Shown piece after piece: positions 25,568-37,067 of a DNA stretch of 64,000 nucleotides (its first letter is position 1; each line of letters opens with the position of its first letter). Location: the NCBI GenBank assembly GCA_937773605.1, contig CALJVP010000007.1, positions 1 to 64,000 of the forward strand, given 5' to 3'. The notes beneath the pieces are model-generated. The model did no database searches and had not been told where the DNA came from. It was given only the letters and a program-made list of their open reading frames with translations. A program made the position numbers and the translations under genes. This stretch comes from an uncultured SAR86 cluster bacterium (GTDB lineage: Bacteria; Pseudomonadota; Gammaproteobacteria; Magnimaribacterales; Magnimaribacteraceae).

Positions 25568-26335
25568 ATGGAATTAACTAATAAAGTTGCTTTGATAACC
25601 GGCGGTGCTTCAGGTCTGGGGCTTGCAACAGCAGAAGCTTTAATAAAATCCGGAGCAAAAGTTATGCTCTTAGATTTGAATGAAGATAATGCCAAAGCTG
25701 CTTCTGAATCTCTCGGCGACAACGCGAGTTACGCTATAGCAAATGTAACTGAAGAAGAATCTGTAGCTAATGCAATTCAAGAAACAGTCAATAAATTTGG
25801 CAGCTTACAAATAGCTGTTAATTGTGCAGGAATAGGGAGTGCCAGCAAGACAGTAGGTAAGAATGGTCCGCATCCGCTTGATTACTTTAAAACAGTCGTA
25901 GACATAAATTTAAACGGCACTTTTAACGTTCTAAGGTTGGCAGCAGTAGAAATGGGCAACAATGAACCCACAAATGACGGTGAGTGCGGAGTAATAATAA
26001 ATACTGCTTCAGTCGCTGCATTCGATGGACAGGTAGGCCAGGCAGCCTATAGTGCAAGTAAGGGTGGTGTTGTTGGTATGACTCTTCCAATAGCAAGAGA
26101 TTTGGCCAGAATGGGAATTAGAATTAACACCATAGCACCAGGTATTTTCGATACTCCATTGATGGCAATGGCACCGGACACAGTAAGAAATCCTCTGATT
26201 GAGATGACACAATTTCCAAAGAGACTAGGTCTGCCTCCTGAATACGCTTCGTTAGTGAAGCATATAGTTGAGAACCCTTTCTTGAATGGTGAAACTATAA
26301 GATTAGATGGCGCCATAAGGATGCAACCTAAATAA
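25568..26335 (+). CDS. SDR, 3-hydroxyacyl-CoA dehydrogenase type 2-like
   Basis: A 255-residue short-chain dehydrogenase. [15 protein letters not shown] (11-25) binds NAD(H), NCAGI is at 85-89 and the catalytic pair is Tyr161/Lys165 in YSASK. The whole sequence is like the HSD17B10/3-hydroxy-2-methylbutyryl-CoA dehydrogenase group, which oxidises 3-hydroxyacyl-CoA in branched-chain amino acid and fatty acid breakdown. TAGGAG precedes the ATG. sohB, a YhdH-type reductase and NMO follow in the same direction with 3-15 bp gaps. Confidence 0.87.
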   Translation: MELTNKVALITGGASGLGLATAEALIKSGAKVMLLDLNEDNAKAASESLGDNASYAIANVTEEESVANAIQETVNKFGSLQIAVNCAGIGSASKTVGKNGPHPLDYFKTVVDINLNGTFNVLRLAAVEMGNNEPTNDGECGVIINTASVAAFDGQVGQAAYSASKGGVVGMTLPIARDLARMGIRINTIAPGIFDTPLMAMAPDTVRNPLIEMTQFPKRLGLPPEYASLVKHIVENPFLNGETIRLDGAIRMQPK

Positions 26336-26342
26336 AAAAATA

Positions 26343-27371
26343 ATGGAATTTATCATTCAATACGGGGTTTTCCTGTTGAAAGTAATAACCATAGTTATTG
26401 CAATTTTATTGCCAGTACTAATGATTATTAATTCTTCTAAAGGAAAATCTGCTGGCGACAAAGGTCATTTACAGATTAAGAATCTTTCTGATCAGTTCGA
26501 GAGCATGGGAAATGCTTTGCAGGGTTCTTTAATGGATGCAAAGACTTTTAAAAAATTTAGAAAAGACCTTGATAAAAAGAAAAAGAAACAAGATAAAACA
26601 CCTTCTAAAGATCAACAGTCAATATTTGTATTAAATTTTAATGGAGATATCCAGGCCTCTGAGGTAGATAAACTTAAACATGAGATTAACGCTATTTTGC
26701 TGTCAGAAACTAAGTGTAAAGAAGTTGTTTTGAAAGTAGAAAGTGGAGGTGGCTCAGCTTATGCATATGGTTTGTGTGCTGCTGAACTAAAGAGATTAAT
26801 AGACAATAAAATTAAGCTTACAGTATGCATAGACAAAGTAGCTGCAAGTGGGGGCTATCTTATGTCTTGCGTAGCTACAAAGATTGTTGCTGCACCCTGG
26901 GCTTTAGTTGGGTCTATTGGTGTTATAGCTCAAATGCCTAATATCAATAAGTTACTTAAAAAGAATTTGGTTGATTTTGAGATGCATACAGCAGGAGAAT
27001 TTAAAAGAACTTTAACTGTGTTTGGAGAAAATACTGAAGAAGGTAGGAATAAATTTAAATCTGAACTGGAAGATCTGCACATTATCTTTAAAGACTTTGT
27101 GAAAGATAATAGGCCAGAAATAGATACTAGTGTTGTTGCGACAGGTGAAGTATGGCAGGGAGAGAGAGCTTTAGAGGTTGGTTTAATAGATGAAATTGGT
27201 ACGTCAGATGATTACCTAGTTACGTTATCTAAGAAGTTCAAATTATTCGAAATAGAATATATAGAAAAGAAAAATCTCTCAGAGCGTTTTGCTTTTGCAG
27301 CAGAAACTTTCCTTAATAGAACTTTTCTTAGGATTTACGACAGATTAAATAAAAGCAGATTCATTTCATAA
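26343..27371 (+). CDS. sohB: Membrane protease SohB (peptidase S49)
   Basis: A 342-residue signal-peptide-peptidase-like serine protease. The N-terminus is a TM helix (about 5-28); a basic linker follows (about 60-90). The protease domain carries Ser169 in AASGGYLMS as nucleophile and Lys221 in GEFKRTLTVFGENT as general base, with VGSIGVIAQMPNINKLL in between, as in E. coli SohB. The active site faces the periplasm in the family. It may be in an operon with the SDR before it (7 bp) and the reductase after it (3 bp). Confidence 0.92.
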   Translation: MEFIIQYGVFLLKVITIVIAILLPVLMIINSSKGKSAGDKGHLQIKNLSDQFESMGNALQGSLMDAKTFKKFRKDLDKKKKKQDKTPSKDQQSIFVLNFNGDIQASEVDKLKHEINAILLSETKCKEVVLKVESGGGSAYAYGLCAAELKRLIDNKIKLTVCIDKVAASGGYLMSCVATKIVAAPWALVGSIGVIAQMPNINKLLKKNLVDFEMHTAGEFKRTLTVFGENTEEGRNKFKSELEDLHIIFKDFVKDNRPEIDTSVVATGEVWQGERALEVGLIDEIGTSDDYLVTLSKKFKLFEIEYIEKKNLSERFAFAAETFLNRTFLRIYDRLNKSRFIS

Positions 27372-27374
27372 ATT

Positions 27375-28367
27375 ATGACTAAAACTTACAAGGCTTTAGA
27401 GTCAAAAAAAACAGAACAAGGCAATCAGCTAGATATAGTAGAAAAGAACATTGATGACCTTCCTGAAGGTGACCTTTTAATAAAAGTTCAATATTCTTCC
27501 TTGAATTACAAAGATGCTATGTCTGCAAAAGGTATTCCTGGTGTAACACGTAACTACCCCCATACTCCTGGTATTGACGCTGCTGGTGTTGTTAAGTCTT
27601 CCAAAGACAATAACTTTAAAGAAGGCGATGAAGTGATAGTAACTGGATACGATCTGGGCATGAATACTCCAGGAGGTTTTGGAGAATACATCAGTGTCCC
27701 TTCCGGGTGGGCAATTAATATACCTCAAGGTCTAACCGCCAGAGAAGCCATGGCTTTAGGAACGGCAGGTTTAACCGCAGGGCTTTCTGTGCATGCTTTA
27801 GAAAAATACAGAGAATACGTGGGTTTATCGGGAACTAAGTCTATTGTCACAGGAGCGACCGGCGGTGTTGGCTCCGTAGCAGTCATGCTTTTATCTAAAC
27901 TAGGTTCTGAAGTAACAGCCGTCACTGGAAAGCAAGATCAATCTGATTTCTTGTCATCTATTGGGGCCAATGAAATTATAAGCAGGGAAGATCTTGCAGA
28001 GATGGCAAGAAAACCAATTGGTAAAAGTATATGGGACTTAGGGGTAGATGTAGCCAGTGGTGATATTTTGACTCTGTTATTAACTTCACTCAACCCAGGC
28101 GGTGCTGTGGCTTGCAGCGGTTTGGTGGGAGGTGCATCTTTTGAGAGTTCAATTTTTCCTTTCATACTAAGAGGTAATGCACTTCTAGGGATTGATTCTG
28201 TGGAGATACCGCTTGAAGAAAAAAATCATATCTGGAAACACTTTGCATCTGATTGGAAAATAAGTTTAGAGGATTCTGTCAAACAGGTAGGTCTGGAAGA
28301 TTTACCTAATGAGATAGAGACGATTTTTGCAGGTGGTCAGGTCGGAAGGGTTCTAATTCAACTTTAA
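27375..28367 (+). CDS. acuI: YhdH/AcuI-type acrylyl-CoA reductase, MDR family
   Basis: A 330-residue zinc-independent medium-chain reductase. KVQYSSLNYKDAMSAKGIPGVTRNYPHTPGIDAAG is the family's N-terminal hallmark; the NADPH site is VTGATGGVGSVAVMLL near residue 155. AcuI reduces acryloyl-CoA to propanoyl-CoA with NADPH and is used to detoxify acrylate made from DMSP. That substrate is plausible in seawater but is not proved by sequence; YhdH-like quinone-type reductases look nearly the same. It lies between sohB and a tiny membrane protein. Confidence 0.85.
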   Translation: MTKTYKALESKKTEQGNQLDIVEKNIDDLPEGDLLIKVQYSSLNYKDAMSAKGIPGVTRNYPHTPGIDAAGVVKSSKDNNFKEGDEVIVTGYDLGMNTPGGFGEYISVPSGWAINIPQGLTAREAMALGTAGLTAGLSVHALEKYREYVGLSGTKSIVTGATGGVGSVAVMLLSKLGSEVTAVTGKQDQSDFLSSIGANEIISREDLAEMARKPIGKSIWDLGVDVASGDILTLLLTSLNPGGAVACSGLVGGASFESSIFPFILRGNALLGIDSVEIPLEEKNHIWKHFASDWKISLEDSVKQVGLEDLPNEIETIFAGGQVGRVLIQL

Positions 28368-28380
28368 TACAAGGAAAAAA

Positions 28381-28503
28381 ATGACTGATAATAATGAACA
28401 GGATGAACAAAGAGAAGCAGACAGCAAGGCGGATGCTGTTGCTGCATTGGGAATAATTTTAGCTCTAGTGGCTATTGTGGTGTTTTGGGTTTCAAATCAA
28501 TAA
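28381..28503 (+). CDS. Small single-TM protein (40 residues)
   Basis: The peptide starts MTDNNEQDEQREADSKADAV, a strongly charged head, then a hydrophobic helix of about 18 residues (AALGIILALVAIVVFWV) and ends SNQ. AAGGA is placed 7 nt before ATG. It fits between the AcuI-type gene and NMO with 13- and 12-bp gaps, so translation is credible. No family is recognised. It may be a membrane-protein partner or a stress peptide, but nothing in the sequence decides. Confidence 0.55.
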   Translation: MTDNNEQDEQREADSKADAVAALGIILALVAIVVFWVSNQ

Positions 28504-28515
28504 TTAATAAAAATC

Positions 28516-29493
28516 ATGGACGTAGTAAATTTTCTGAAAGATAAAACGAGATTGCCAGTAATAGGTGCACCTTTATTTACAGTTTCTTACCCTGAGCTGG
28601 TCTTAGCTCAATGCAAGGCAGGAGTGGTAGGATCCTTTCCAGCCTTAAATGCCAGGCCTGCTGAAAAACTAGATGAATGGTTAACTTCTATGAAAAAAGA
28701 ATTATCCGAACATCAAGAGGCTAATCCAAATGAAATAGTAGCCCCTTTTGCAGTAAACCAGATTTGCCATCACTCCAATAACCGTCTCGAAGAAGACATG
28801 GAAGTTTGTGTAAAACATGAAGTTCCTATAATCATTACAAGTCTTAGAGCGCCTAAGGCTGTTATTGATGCCGTTCATAGTTATGACGGAGCAGTGATGC
28901 ATGATGTTATTAACATAAGGCATGCAAAAAAAGCCGTTGATGAAGGAGCCGATGGTCTTATTTTAGTTTGTGCCGGGGCAGGTGGTCATGCAGGAACACT
29001 TAGTCCATTTGCTTTGGTTAGGGAAGTAAGAGAATTCTTTGATGGCCCAATTGCGCTGTCTGGAAGTATTTCTCACGGAGCGTCAGTTCTATCAGCACAA
29101 GCCATGGGAGCAGATTTTGCGTATATAGGAACCAGATTTATTGCAACACAAGAAGCTAACGCCACTCAAGGTTACAAAGATATGATTGTAGATAGCACCG
29201 CCAAAGACATTATGTATTCATCAACTTTCACAGGCGTGGATGGCAACTACCTTAGACCAAGCGTAGAGAATGCAGGCTTAGATCCTGAAAACTTACCTTA
29301 CGCGGATAAGAACGATATGAACTTTGGTACATCAGGTGGGGCAGGGGATAATCAGAAAAAAGCATGGAAAGATATTTGGGGCTCCGGCCAAGGAATAGGT
29401 ACGTTACATGATGTCCCAACCGTTAGAGAATCTGTTGATTCTATGATTGAAGAATATCAGCAAGCTTCAAGCAGGTTGGATATTAGAGCTTAA
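28516..29493 (+). CDS. Nitronate monooxygenase-like flavoprotein
   Basis: A 325-residue NMO-family TIM barrel: PVIGAPLFTVSYPELVLAQCKAGVVGSFPALNARP at the start, GADGLILVCAGAGGHAGTLSPFALV mid-protein, and PIALSGSISHGASVLSAQAMGADFAYIGTRFIAT as the phosphate-binding block. It differs from the other NMO at 19205 and is probably not a recent duplicate. NMOs detoxify nitronates such as 3-nitropropionate; some act as other FMN oxidases. It is the last gene of the 25.5-29.5 kb run and meets the enoyl-CoA hydratase gene with no gap. Confidence 0.87.
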   Translation: MDVVNFLKDKTRLPVIGAPLFTVSYPELVLAQCKAGVVGSFPALNARPAEKLDEWLTSMKKELSEHQEANPNEIVAPFAVNQICHHSNNRLEEDMEVCVKHEVPIIITSLRAPKAVIDAVHSYDGAVMHDVINIRHAKKAVDEGADGLILVCAGAGGHAGTLSPFALVREVREFFDGPIALSGSISHGASVLSAQAMGADFAYIGTRFIATQEANATQGYKDMIVDSTAKDIMYSSTFTGVDGNYLRPSVENAGLDPENLPYADKNDMNFGTSGGAGDNQKKAWKDIWGSGQGIGTLHDVPTVRESVDSMIEEYQQASSRLDIRA

Positions 29494-31253
<1,760 letters not shown>

Positions 31254-31343
31254 TCAATTATAGCCTGAGATTCTAGTTTTATACTGAATCAGAGTTAGAA
31301 GAACCATTAAAATAAATATACAATAAGTAAACTTATACTTTTA

Positions 31344-33710
31344 GTGACTAAAAAATCTCAAGCAACAAAAAAAACAGCCAATCAGGCTGTCTCTGTTTCT
31401 CGCATTAAGCTAAATAGGCTCATTCTGGATTCTTGGCTTATTGTTCAGGGGTTCTTCGGCATATTTGTTCTATTAGCACTGATAAGTTACTCGGTAAAGG
31501 ATCCGGGTTGGACTTCTCAAACTTTTACCAGCGGTCTGGTAGACAACACCAAAGAAATATCAAATTTTGTTGGAAGTTGGGGTGCCTATCTCAGTGATTT
31601 TCTCTTAACAGTTTTTGGCTACATGTCTTACATTTTACCTTATTGGTTACTTTGGCCACTAATAAGACACTTTTTTATAGCAAAGAATTCTATACCTTTC
31701 TCAGATGCCTATTCAGGACTCTTAGGTTTGAAGGTATTTGGATGGATATTAGTTGTCGTATCCGGCAGTACCTTATTTTCAATCATTCTTGAACCTGGAT
31801 TTAGCTACTTGCCACAAGAAGGTGGCGGCTTGATTGGTTCTAAAATATCTTCTTTAACTTTAGGTCCATTAAGTACAGTTGGAAGTGGATTGCTTTTTAT
31901 ATCCTTAGTACTTTTAGGATTAACTCTTTCATTGGAAGTTTCTTGGGCAAATCTAATATCTAAATCTCAAACTTACTTATTAACTTCAGGAACTCAAATA
32001 GGAGAAAAACTTTCTAATTTCTTGGAAAACCTTCGACAAAAGCAAAAGTTAAAAAAAGAAAAAGTCGAAAGACAAGAAAAAGTTATTGAAAGCACTAAAG
32101 TAAAAGAGGTTTCTAAACCAGCAGAAGTTGTAAAACAAAAACTGAAGCTTGATACAAGCAAAAGAGCAGAAGAAGAGAAACAAGAAGAGCTATTTGAATA
32201 CAAAGAAATTTCTCAACCTCCGAAATTATCTCTTTTAGATGAAAAAACAGAAATAAGTTCAGATGAAACTTCAGAATCATCTCTTCGTCAACTAGGAGAG
32301 CTGGTGGTAAGCAAGTTAGCGGAGTACAACATTAATGACGTGACTGTAGAGTCCATTCAACCCGGTCCTGTTGTTATTCGTCTTGAACTGAAGCTACCCA
32401 GTGGATTAAAAGTTAATCAAGTTTCTAATATTAGTAAAGACTTGGCTCGTTCATTGGCAAAGACCAGCGTCAGAATAGTTGAAGTTATTGAAGGCAGAGA
32501 CACCATAGGTATAGAGGTTCCCAGAGAAGATCGTCAGCCTGTTCTTCTTAGTGAGGTTTTATCTAGTACAGTTTACGACGATTCCAAAAGTCCTTTAACA
32601 ATAGCACTGGGTAAAGATATTAGCGGTTCAGCTGTTGTGGCTGACCTATCTTCTATGCCGCATTTATTGGTAGCAGGAACTACAGGATCTGGTAAATCAG
32701 TTGCTATTAATGCGATGCTTATAAGTATTCTCTATAAAGCCACTCCTGAACAAGTCCGTTTGATTTTAATTGATCCTAAAATGCTTGAATTGTCGGTCTA
32801 TGAAGATATTCCTCACCTATTAGCGCCCGTTATCACCGATATGAAGGAGGCTTCAAGCGGACTTAGATGGTGTGTCAATGAAATGGAAAGAAGATACAAG
32901 CTAATGGCACATTTAGGAGTAAGAAATTTAAATGGCTTTAATAAAAAAGTTTCGGATTCAATAGCATCCGGAGAGTTAATAAAGGACCCAACCTGGAAAA
33001 TTAATGAAGCAGCAGAAGGTGAAGAAGCCCCAACATTAGAAGAGTTACCTTTTATTGTTTTAGCCGTTGATGAGCTTGCGGATTTAATGATGGTTGTGGG
33101 TAAAACAGCAGAACAACTAATTGCAAGAATAGCTCAAAAAGCTAGAGCTGCAGGTATACACATGCTACTTGCTACACAAAGACCTTCGGTTGATGTTATT
33201 ACAGGATTAATCAAAGCAAATATTTCTTCTAGAGTTGCGTTTCAAGTTGCTTCCAAAATGGACTCTAGAGTAGTTCTGGATCAAGGAGGAGCGGAACAGC
33301 TCTTAGGTAAAGGAGATATGTTGTATATCTCTCCAGGCACTTCTATTCCTCAAAGGGTACATGGAGCATTTGTTGGTGATGATGAGGTCAAGCGTGTAGC
33401 TGACGATTGGCGACAACGCGGCAAGGCTGAATACTTGGAAGAAGTTACAAAAGAAGAAGGAACTGTTTCAGGTATGCCAGGTATAGCTTCTGAGTCTGAA
33501 GATGGAGAGAAAGATGAACTTTATGATGAAGCTGTAGCGTTCGTGGCTCAGTCAAGAAGAGCTTCCATATCAGCTGTACAAAGAAGACTCAGAGTTGGAT
33601 ATAACCGAGCAGCAAGAATCATAGAAACAATGGAAGAAACGGGCATTGTTAGCCCGATGGCAACCAACGGGAATCGAGAAGTGCTTATACCTCCACCTCC
33701 TGAGGATTAG
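31344..33710 (+). CDS. ftsK: DNA translocase FtsK
   Basis: A 788-residue septal DNA pump that starts with GTG. The N-terminal 200 residues hold four or five TM helices anchoring it at the division site. A Lys/Glu-rich linker (about 225-320) is short compared with E. coli. The motor has Walker A GTTGSGKS (about 446) and Walker [14 protein letters not shown] (about 575), and a C-terminal winged-helix gamma domain [35 protein letters not shown] near 715-750 that would read KOPS sites. It helps resolve chromosome dimers. It is followed by a phosphodiesterase and lolA. Confidence 0.96.
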   Translation: MTKKSQATKKTANQAVSVSRIKLNRLILDSWLIVQGFFGIFVLLALISYSVKDPGWTSQTFTSGLVDNTKEISNFVGSWGAYLSDFLLTVFGYMSYILPYWLLWPLIRHFFIAKNSIPFSDAYSGLLGLKVFGWILVVVSGSTLFSIILEPGFSYLPQEGGGLIGSKISSLTLGPLSTVGSGLLFISLVLLGLTLSLEVSWANLISKSQTYLLTSGTQIGEKLSNFLENLRQKQKLKKEKVERQEKVIESTKVKEVSKPAEVVKQKLKLDTSKRAEEEKQEELFEYKEISQPPKLSLLDEKTEISSDETSESSLRQLGELVVSKLAEYNINDVTVESIQPGPVVIRLELKLPSGLKVNQVSNISKDLARSLAKTSVRIVEVIEGRDTIGIEVPREDRQPVLLSEVLSSTVYDDSKSPLTIALGKDISGSAVVADLSSMPHLLVAGTTGSGKSVAINAMLISILYKATPEQVRLILIDPKMLELSVYEDIPHLLAPVITDMKEASSGLRWCVNEMERRYKLMAHLGVRNLNGFNKKVSDSIASGELIKDPTWKINEAAEGEEAPTLEELPFIVLAVDELADLMMVVGKTAEQLIARIAQKARAAGIHMLLATQRPSVDVITGLIKANISSRVAFQVASKMDSRVVLDQGGAEQLLGKGDMLYISPGTSIPQRVHGAFVGDDEVKRVADDWRQRGKAEYLEEVTKEEGTVSGMPGIASESEDGEKDELYDEAVAFVAQSRRASISAVQRRLRVGYNRAARIIETMEETGIVSPMATNGNREVLIPPPPED

Positions 33711-33711
33711 T

Positions 33712-34878
33712 TTGAGACTATTTTTACTTTTCACTGCATTATCACTCAGCTCTTTTGGATGGAGCGAGGATAATGAAAATACATTGATCATATTGTCTTT
33801 GGACGGATTTCGTTATGACTACCCAAATCAGTCTGTTGATGGAGGTTTCAGTAAAATAGCAAAAGAAGGATTAAGAGCTGATTATTTAACACCGGTCTAT
33901 CAGTCTTCTACTTATCCTGCTCACGTTTCTATGGCAACAGGAGTTAGTCCAATAAAACACGGAATTCTTCATAACGGTTTCTTTGATAGAAAAAAAGGAT
34001 CCTTCAGTTACGATCCAGATGCAAACTGGATAGAAGTAGCGCCGTTATGGATATTAGCAGAACAGCAAGGCATCAAGGCAGCAACTTATTTTTGGGTAGG
34101 GTCTGAAACAGACTGGAATGGCACTTCTATTTCATATTCAAAAGCGCCTTTCAACGGAAGGGTAACTGAAAAAGAAAAAATATCTCAAATACTTTCATGG
34201 ATGGATATGCCTGAAGGTCAAAGACCAAGACTTATAATGTCTTGGTGGCATGGTGCTGATTCGATTGCTCATGAACTTGGTCCAAATCATAAATCAGTAA
34301 AAAATCAAATTAATAAACAAGACAAACTTTTACTCTCTCTTATAAACCAAATAGAAGAAAGGAAGCTTTGGAGTAAAACTACACTTATTGTTGTTAGTGA
34401 TCACGGAATGTCTGAGATAACAAATTTAATAAATATTAAGGAAATACTAAAATCAGAATCTATTAATGCCAGACTTTCATTGGGGCCGGCGATAGGACAT
34501 ATTTTTTTAGAAGAAGAGGAGGAGATGCCTCAAGCATTGATGGCTTTAAGAGCCAATAAAGAACTGCAAGTCTACAGTCGAGATGAAATACCTCCAGAAA
34601 TTGGGGTTCATGAATCTCGCACGGGTGATATTGTGCTAACGACCTCTGTACCCAACATGCTCGTCAGTAGGAATAACAAAACTCCTCCTAAAGGTATGCA
34701 CGGTTACAACCCTTCTTTAAATAAAGAGATGAACGGTATTTTTTATGCTTACGGTTTTGGTGTGGCAAATAAATCTATTGATGGAATTCATCAATTGGAT
34801 CTAGCACCTACTGCTGCAAAACTTCTTGGAATCAAAATGCCTGATATTATTGAAGGTAGAGCTATTCAATTGGATTGA
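33712..34878 (+). CDS. Secreted alkaline phosphatase-like / NPP phosphodiesterase
   Basis: I chose the TTG at 33712, one base after the ftsK stop; upstream ATG 33646 lies inside ftsK. The start gives a signal peptide MRLFLLFTALSLSSFGWSE. The 388-residue protein is a nucleotide pyrophosphatase/phosphodiesterase-type enzyme: LSLDGFRYDY (metal Asp), SSTYPAHVSMATGVSPIKHGI (nucleophile Thr), WHGADSIAHELGP, VVSDHGMSE and GMHGYNP. It would hydrolyse phosphodiester or pyrophosphate bonds outside the inner membrane, useful for nucleotide or phosphate scavenging. Its place between ftsK and lolA is unusual. Confidence 0.85.
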   Translation: MRLFLLFTALSLSSFGWSEDNENTLIILSLDGFRYDYPNQSVDGGFSKIAKEGLRADYLTPVYQSSTYPAHVSMATGVSPIKHGILHNGFFDRKKGSFSYDPDANWIEVAPLWILAEQQGIKAATYFWVGSETDWNGTSISYSKAPFNGRVTEKEKISQILSWMDMPEGQRPRLIMSWWHGADSIAHELGPNHKSVKNQINKQDKLLLSLINQIEERKLWSKTTLIVVSDHGMSEITNLINIKEILKSESINARLSLGPAIGHIFLEEEEEMPQALMALRANKELQVYSRDEIPPEIGVHESRTGDIVLTTSVPNMLVSRNNKTPPKGMHGYNPSLNKEMNGIFYAYGFGVANKSIDGIHQLDLAPTAAKLLGIKMPDIIEGRAIQLD

Positions 34879-35498
34879 TGAGACTTAGAAATCATTTACT
34901 TTTTTATTTTTTATTAATTATAAGCAAGCCTATCGTGTCAGATGAGCTTGTAACCGAGGATACTTTTATTGATTATTTAAGTAATTTAAGTTCTTTTTCT
35001 GCTTCTTTCTCACAAAAAACATACTCAGATCAAACGGAGAGAGTTGTTGAAGGTCAAATAAGAGCCAATCGAAAAGGAATGTTTAAATTAACTTACAGCG
35101 AACCAATCAATGAAGTTTTACTTTCAGATGGTATTAACTTTCATCGTTATGATCCAGAGTTGGAACAGTTAGAAATTAGACCAATTGAAAATCTCATTAA
35201 CGAAACACCAATCGGCTTATTTTCTGCACAACCAGATCAATTTTTTGAGCTTTATAATTTAAACAGTTGTGTATCAAAAAAAGATAAATTGCTTTGTGTT
35301 TTGGAATCTCAATCAAAAGAAAGCTACTTAAAGACAATAAAATTGAGCCTTCTAAATAACACCATTACTTTATTGAGTTATAAAGACTCTTTTGATCAAG
35401 AGGTGCTACTTGAATTTAGTGATGTCTCTTCACAAGAAATTGATTCGAAAGAATTTCATCTAAATATTCCTGAAGGAATAGATATTGTTAAACATTAA
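34878..35498 (+). CDS. lolA: Outer-membrane lipoprotein carrier LolA
   Basis: A 206-residue periplasmic chaperone that takes lipoproteins from the inner-membrane Lol ABC complex to the outer membrane. A signal peptide (RLRNHLLFYFLLIISKPIVS) precedes the half-barrel domain: NLSSFSASFSQKTYSDQTERVVEGQIRANRKGMFKLTYSEP is the family's N-terminal pattern, followed by LLSDGINFHRYDPELEQLEIRP. The ATG at 34878 overlaps the NPP stop (TGATG), so the genes are coupled. The partner LolC and LolD genes are at 60.3-62.2 kb in this window. Confidence 0.9.
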   Translation: MRLRNHLLFYFLLIISKPIVSDELVTEDTFIDYLSNLSSFSASFSQKTYSDQTERVVEGQIRANRKGMFKLTYSEPINEVLLSDGINFHRYDPELEQLEIRPIENLINETPIGLFSAQPDQFFELYNLNSCVSKKDKLLCVLESQSKESYLKTIKLSLLNNTITLLSYKDSFDQEVLLEFSDVSSQEIDSKEFHLNIPEGIDIVKH

Positions 35499-35518
35499 AT
35501 AGCTTTAGAATAAACAAC

Positions 35519-36796
35519 ATGCTCGATTTAAAATTATTACGTAACTCAACAAAAGAAGTTGGTGCATTACTTAAGAGAAAGGGCTATGAATTTGATTTAG
35601 TAAATTGGTCGGACTTAGAAAACCAAAGAAAAATTTTACAATCAGAAACTGAATCTCTTCAATCCGAGCTAAATACCCTTTCTAAAGAAATAGGAGAGTT
35701 GAAGCGTTCCAACAAAGACAGTTCAGGCAAAGAAAAAAATGCAACTGAACTAACCGCTCGCATAAAAACTAAGTCTAAAGATTTAGATATTCTTTTAAAA
35801 ACAATCAACCAAATCGTTATGGGTATGCCAAATATACCTGATGAAGAAGTGCCAGACGGAAAGGATGAAAGCGATAATATAGAGGTAAGGACATTCGGTG
35901 CTGTTCCAAAATTTAATTTTACGCCTTTAGACCATTTAGAACTTGGAAGCCTACACAAGGGCATTGATATGGAATCGGGTGCAAAAATAACGGGTTCTAG
36001 ATTTAGTGTTTTAAAATCAGACTTTGCGAAACTTCAAAGATCTTTAATTTCCTTCATGATGGATGTGCATGTTAATGAAAATGGCTACAAGGAAGTCTAT
36101 GTTCCTTTTATCGTTAATTCTCAGTCCTTAGAAGGAACAGGCCAGTTACCTAAATTTGAAGAAGATTTATTTAAACTAGAAGGGGATCAATCATATTACT
36201 TAGCTCCTACAGCTGAGGTTCCTGTTTCTAATTTATTAAGAGATGAAATTATTGAGTCAAAACAACTCCCCATTAAACTGGTTAGTCACACTCCTTGTTT
36301 TAGAAGCGAAGCAGGAAGTTACGGTAAAGATACTAAGGGCATAATGCGTTTACACCAATTTGAAAAAGTTGAATTAGTGCAAGCCGTAGAAGAGGGTGAT
36401 TCTGATGAGGCTCTAGAAGAACTCACCATTCATGCAGAGTCCATTTTAAAAAAATTAGAGATTCCCTATAGAGTTGTTCTGTTGTGCACAGGAGATTTAG
36501 GATTTGCTTCAGCAAAAACATATGATTTAGAAGCCTGGGTGCCGTCTCAAAATACTTATAGAGAAATCTCTTCTTGCAGTAATTTCAGATCATTTCAAGC
36601 AAGACGAATGATGGCTAGGTGGAAGAACCCCTCTAACGGAAAAACAGAATTACTGAATACAATCAATGGCTCAGGACTGGCCTTGAGCAGAACACTGTTG
36701 GCTTTAGTCGAAAATTTTCAGCAAAAAGATGGATCAATAGCCATACCGGATGCCTTGAGAGATTACTTTAAAGCAGACAGTATTAAGCAAAATTAA
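35519..36796 (+). CDS. serS: Seryl-tRNA synthetase
   Basis: A 425-residue class II synthetase. It starts MLDLKLLRNSTKEVGALLKRKGYEFD and has the long coiled-coil arm (about 27-100) that grips the tRNA-Ser variable arm. Class II motifs include TAEVPVSNLLRDEII, CFRSEAGSYGKDTKGIMRLHQFEKVE (motif 2) and NGSGLALSRTLLALVENFQ (motif 3). It charges both tRNA-Ser genes found here (GGA at 1389, TGA at 47997). The order lolA-serS is common in gammaproteobacteria. About 270 bp of AT-rich sequence follows before the TBDT. Confidence 0.97.
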   Translation: MLDLKLLRNSTKEVGALLKRKGYEFDLVNWSDLENQRKILQSETESLQSELNTLSKEIGELKRSNKDSSGKEKNATELTARIKTKSKDLDILLKTINQIVMGMPNIPDEEVPDGKDESDNIEVRTFGAVPKFNFTPLDHLELGSLHKGIDMESGAKITGSRFSVLKSDFAKLQRSLISFMMDVHVNENGYKEVYVPFIVNSQSLEGTGQLPKFEEDLFKLEGDQSYYLAPTAEVPVSNLLRDEIIESKQLPIKLVSHTPCFRSEAGSYGKDTKGIMRLHQFEKVELVQAVEEGDSDEALEELTIHAESILKKLEIPYRVVLLCTGDLGFASAKTYDLEAWVPSQNTYREISSCSNFRSFQARRMMARWKNPSNGKTELLNTINGSGLALSRTLLALVENFQQKDGSIAIPDALRDYFKADSIKQN

Positions 36797-36981
36797 TCAT
36801 ATTATTAAGGTATTTGCAGTACTTTAAGAGATATTTTTTCATAAAATTTAGAATTATTAATTTATTCATAATTTTTTTAATACTTCACATATTTTTAATG
36901 TTTTAGTTTTCCAAAAGGTGTATGCTTTGTATAAGTTTTTATTAAATAAATGACAATAAATTTTAATAATTTTCGATTTCT

Positions 36982-37020
36982 AAATTGTGCATTAAGTCAC
37001 ACGTACATTCTGCGCAATTT
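36982..37020. repeat. Inverted repeat in the TBDT leader
   Basis: AAATTGTGC (36982-36990) pairs with GCGCAATTT (37012-37020), 9 bp with one G-T wobble and a 21-nt loop, followed by a T-run broken by one C. It lies 48 bp before the TBDT start. It could be an operator, an mRNA leader hairpin or a transcription attenuator. Apart from it, I see nothing clear in the 270-bp gap 36797-37067, which is very AT-rich and presumably holds the receptor promoter. Confidence 0.35.
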
Positions 37021-37067
37021 TTCTTTCCCGTATCATATTCATCAATAAAATAATTGGGGTCAATTCA

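Noticed and set aside
19205..29493. Recent duplication of two NMO genes
   Set aside because: The two proteins share only the family's core motifs and differ in length (379 and 325 residues), so they are distant paralogues.
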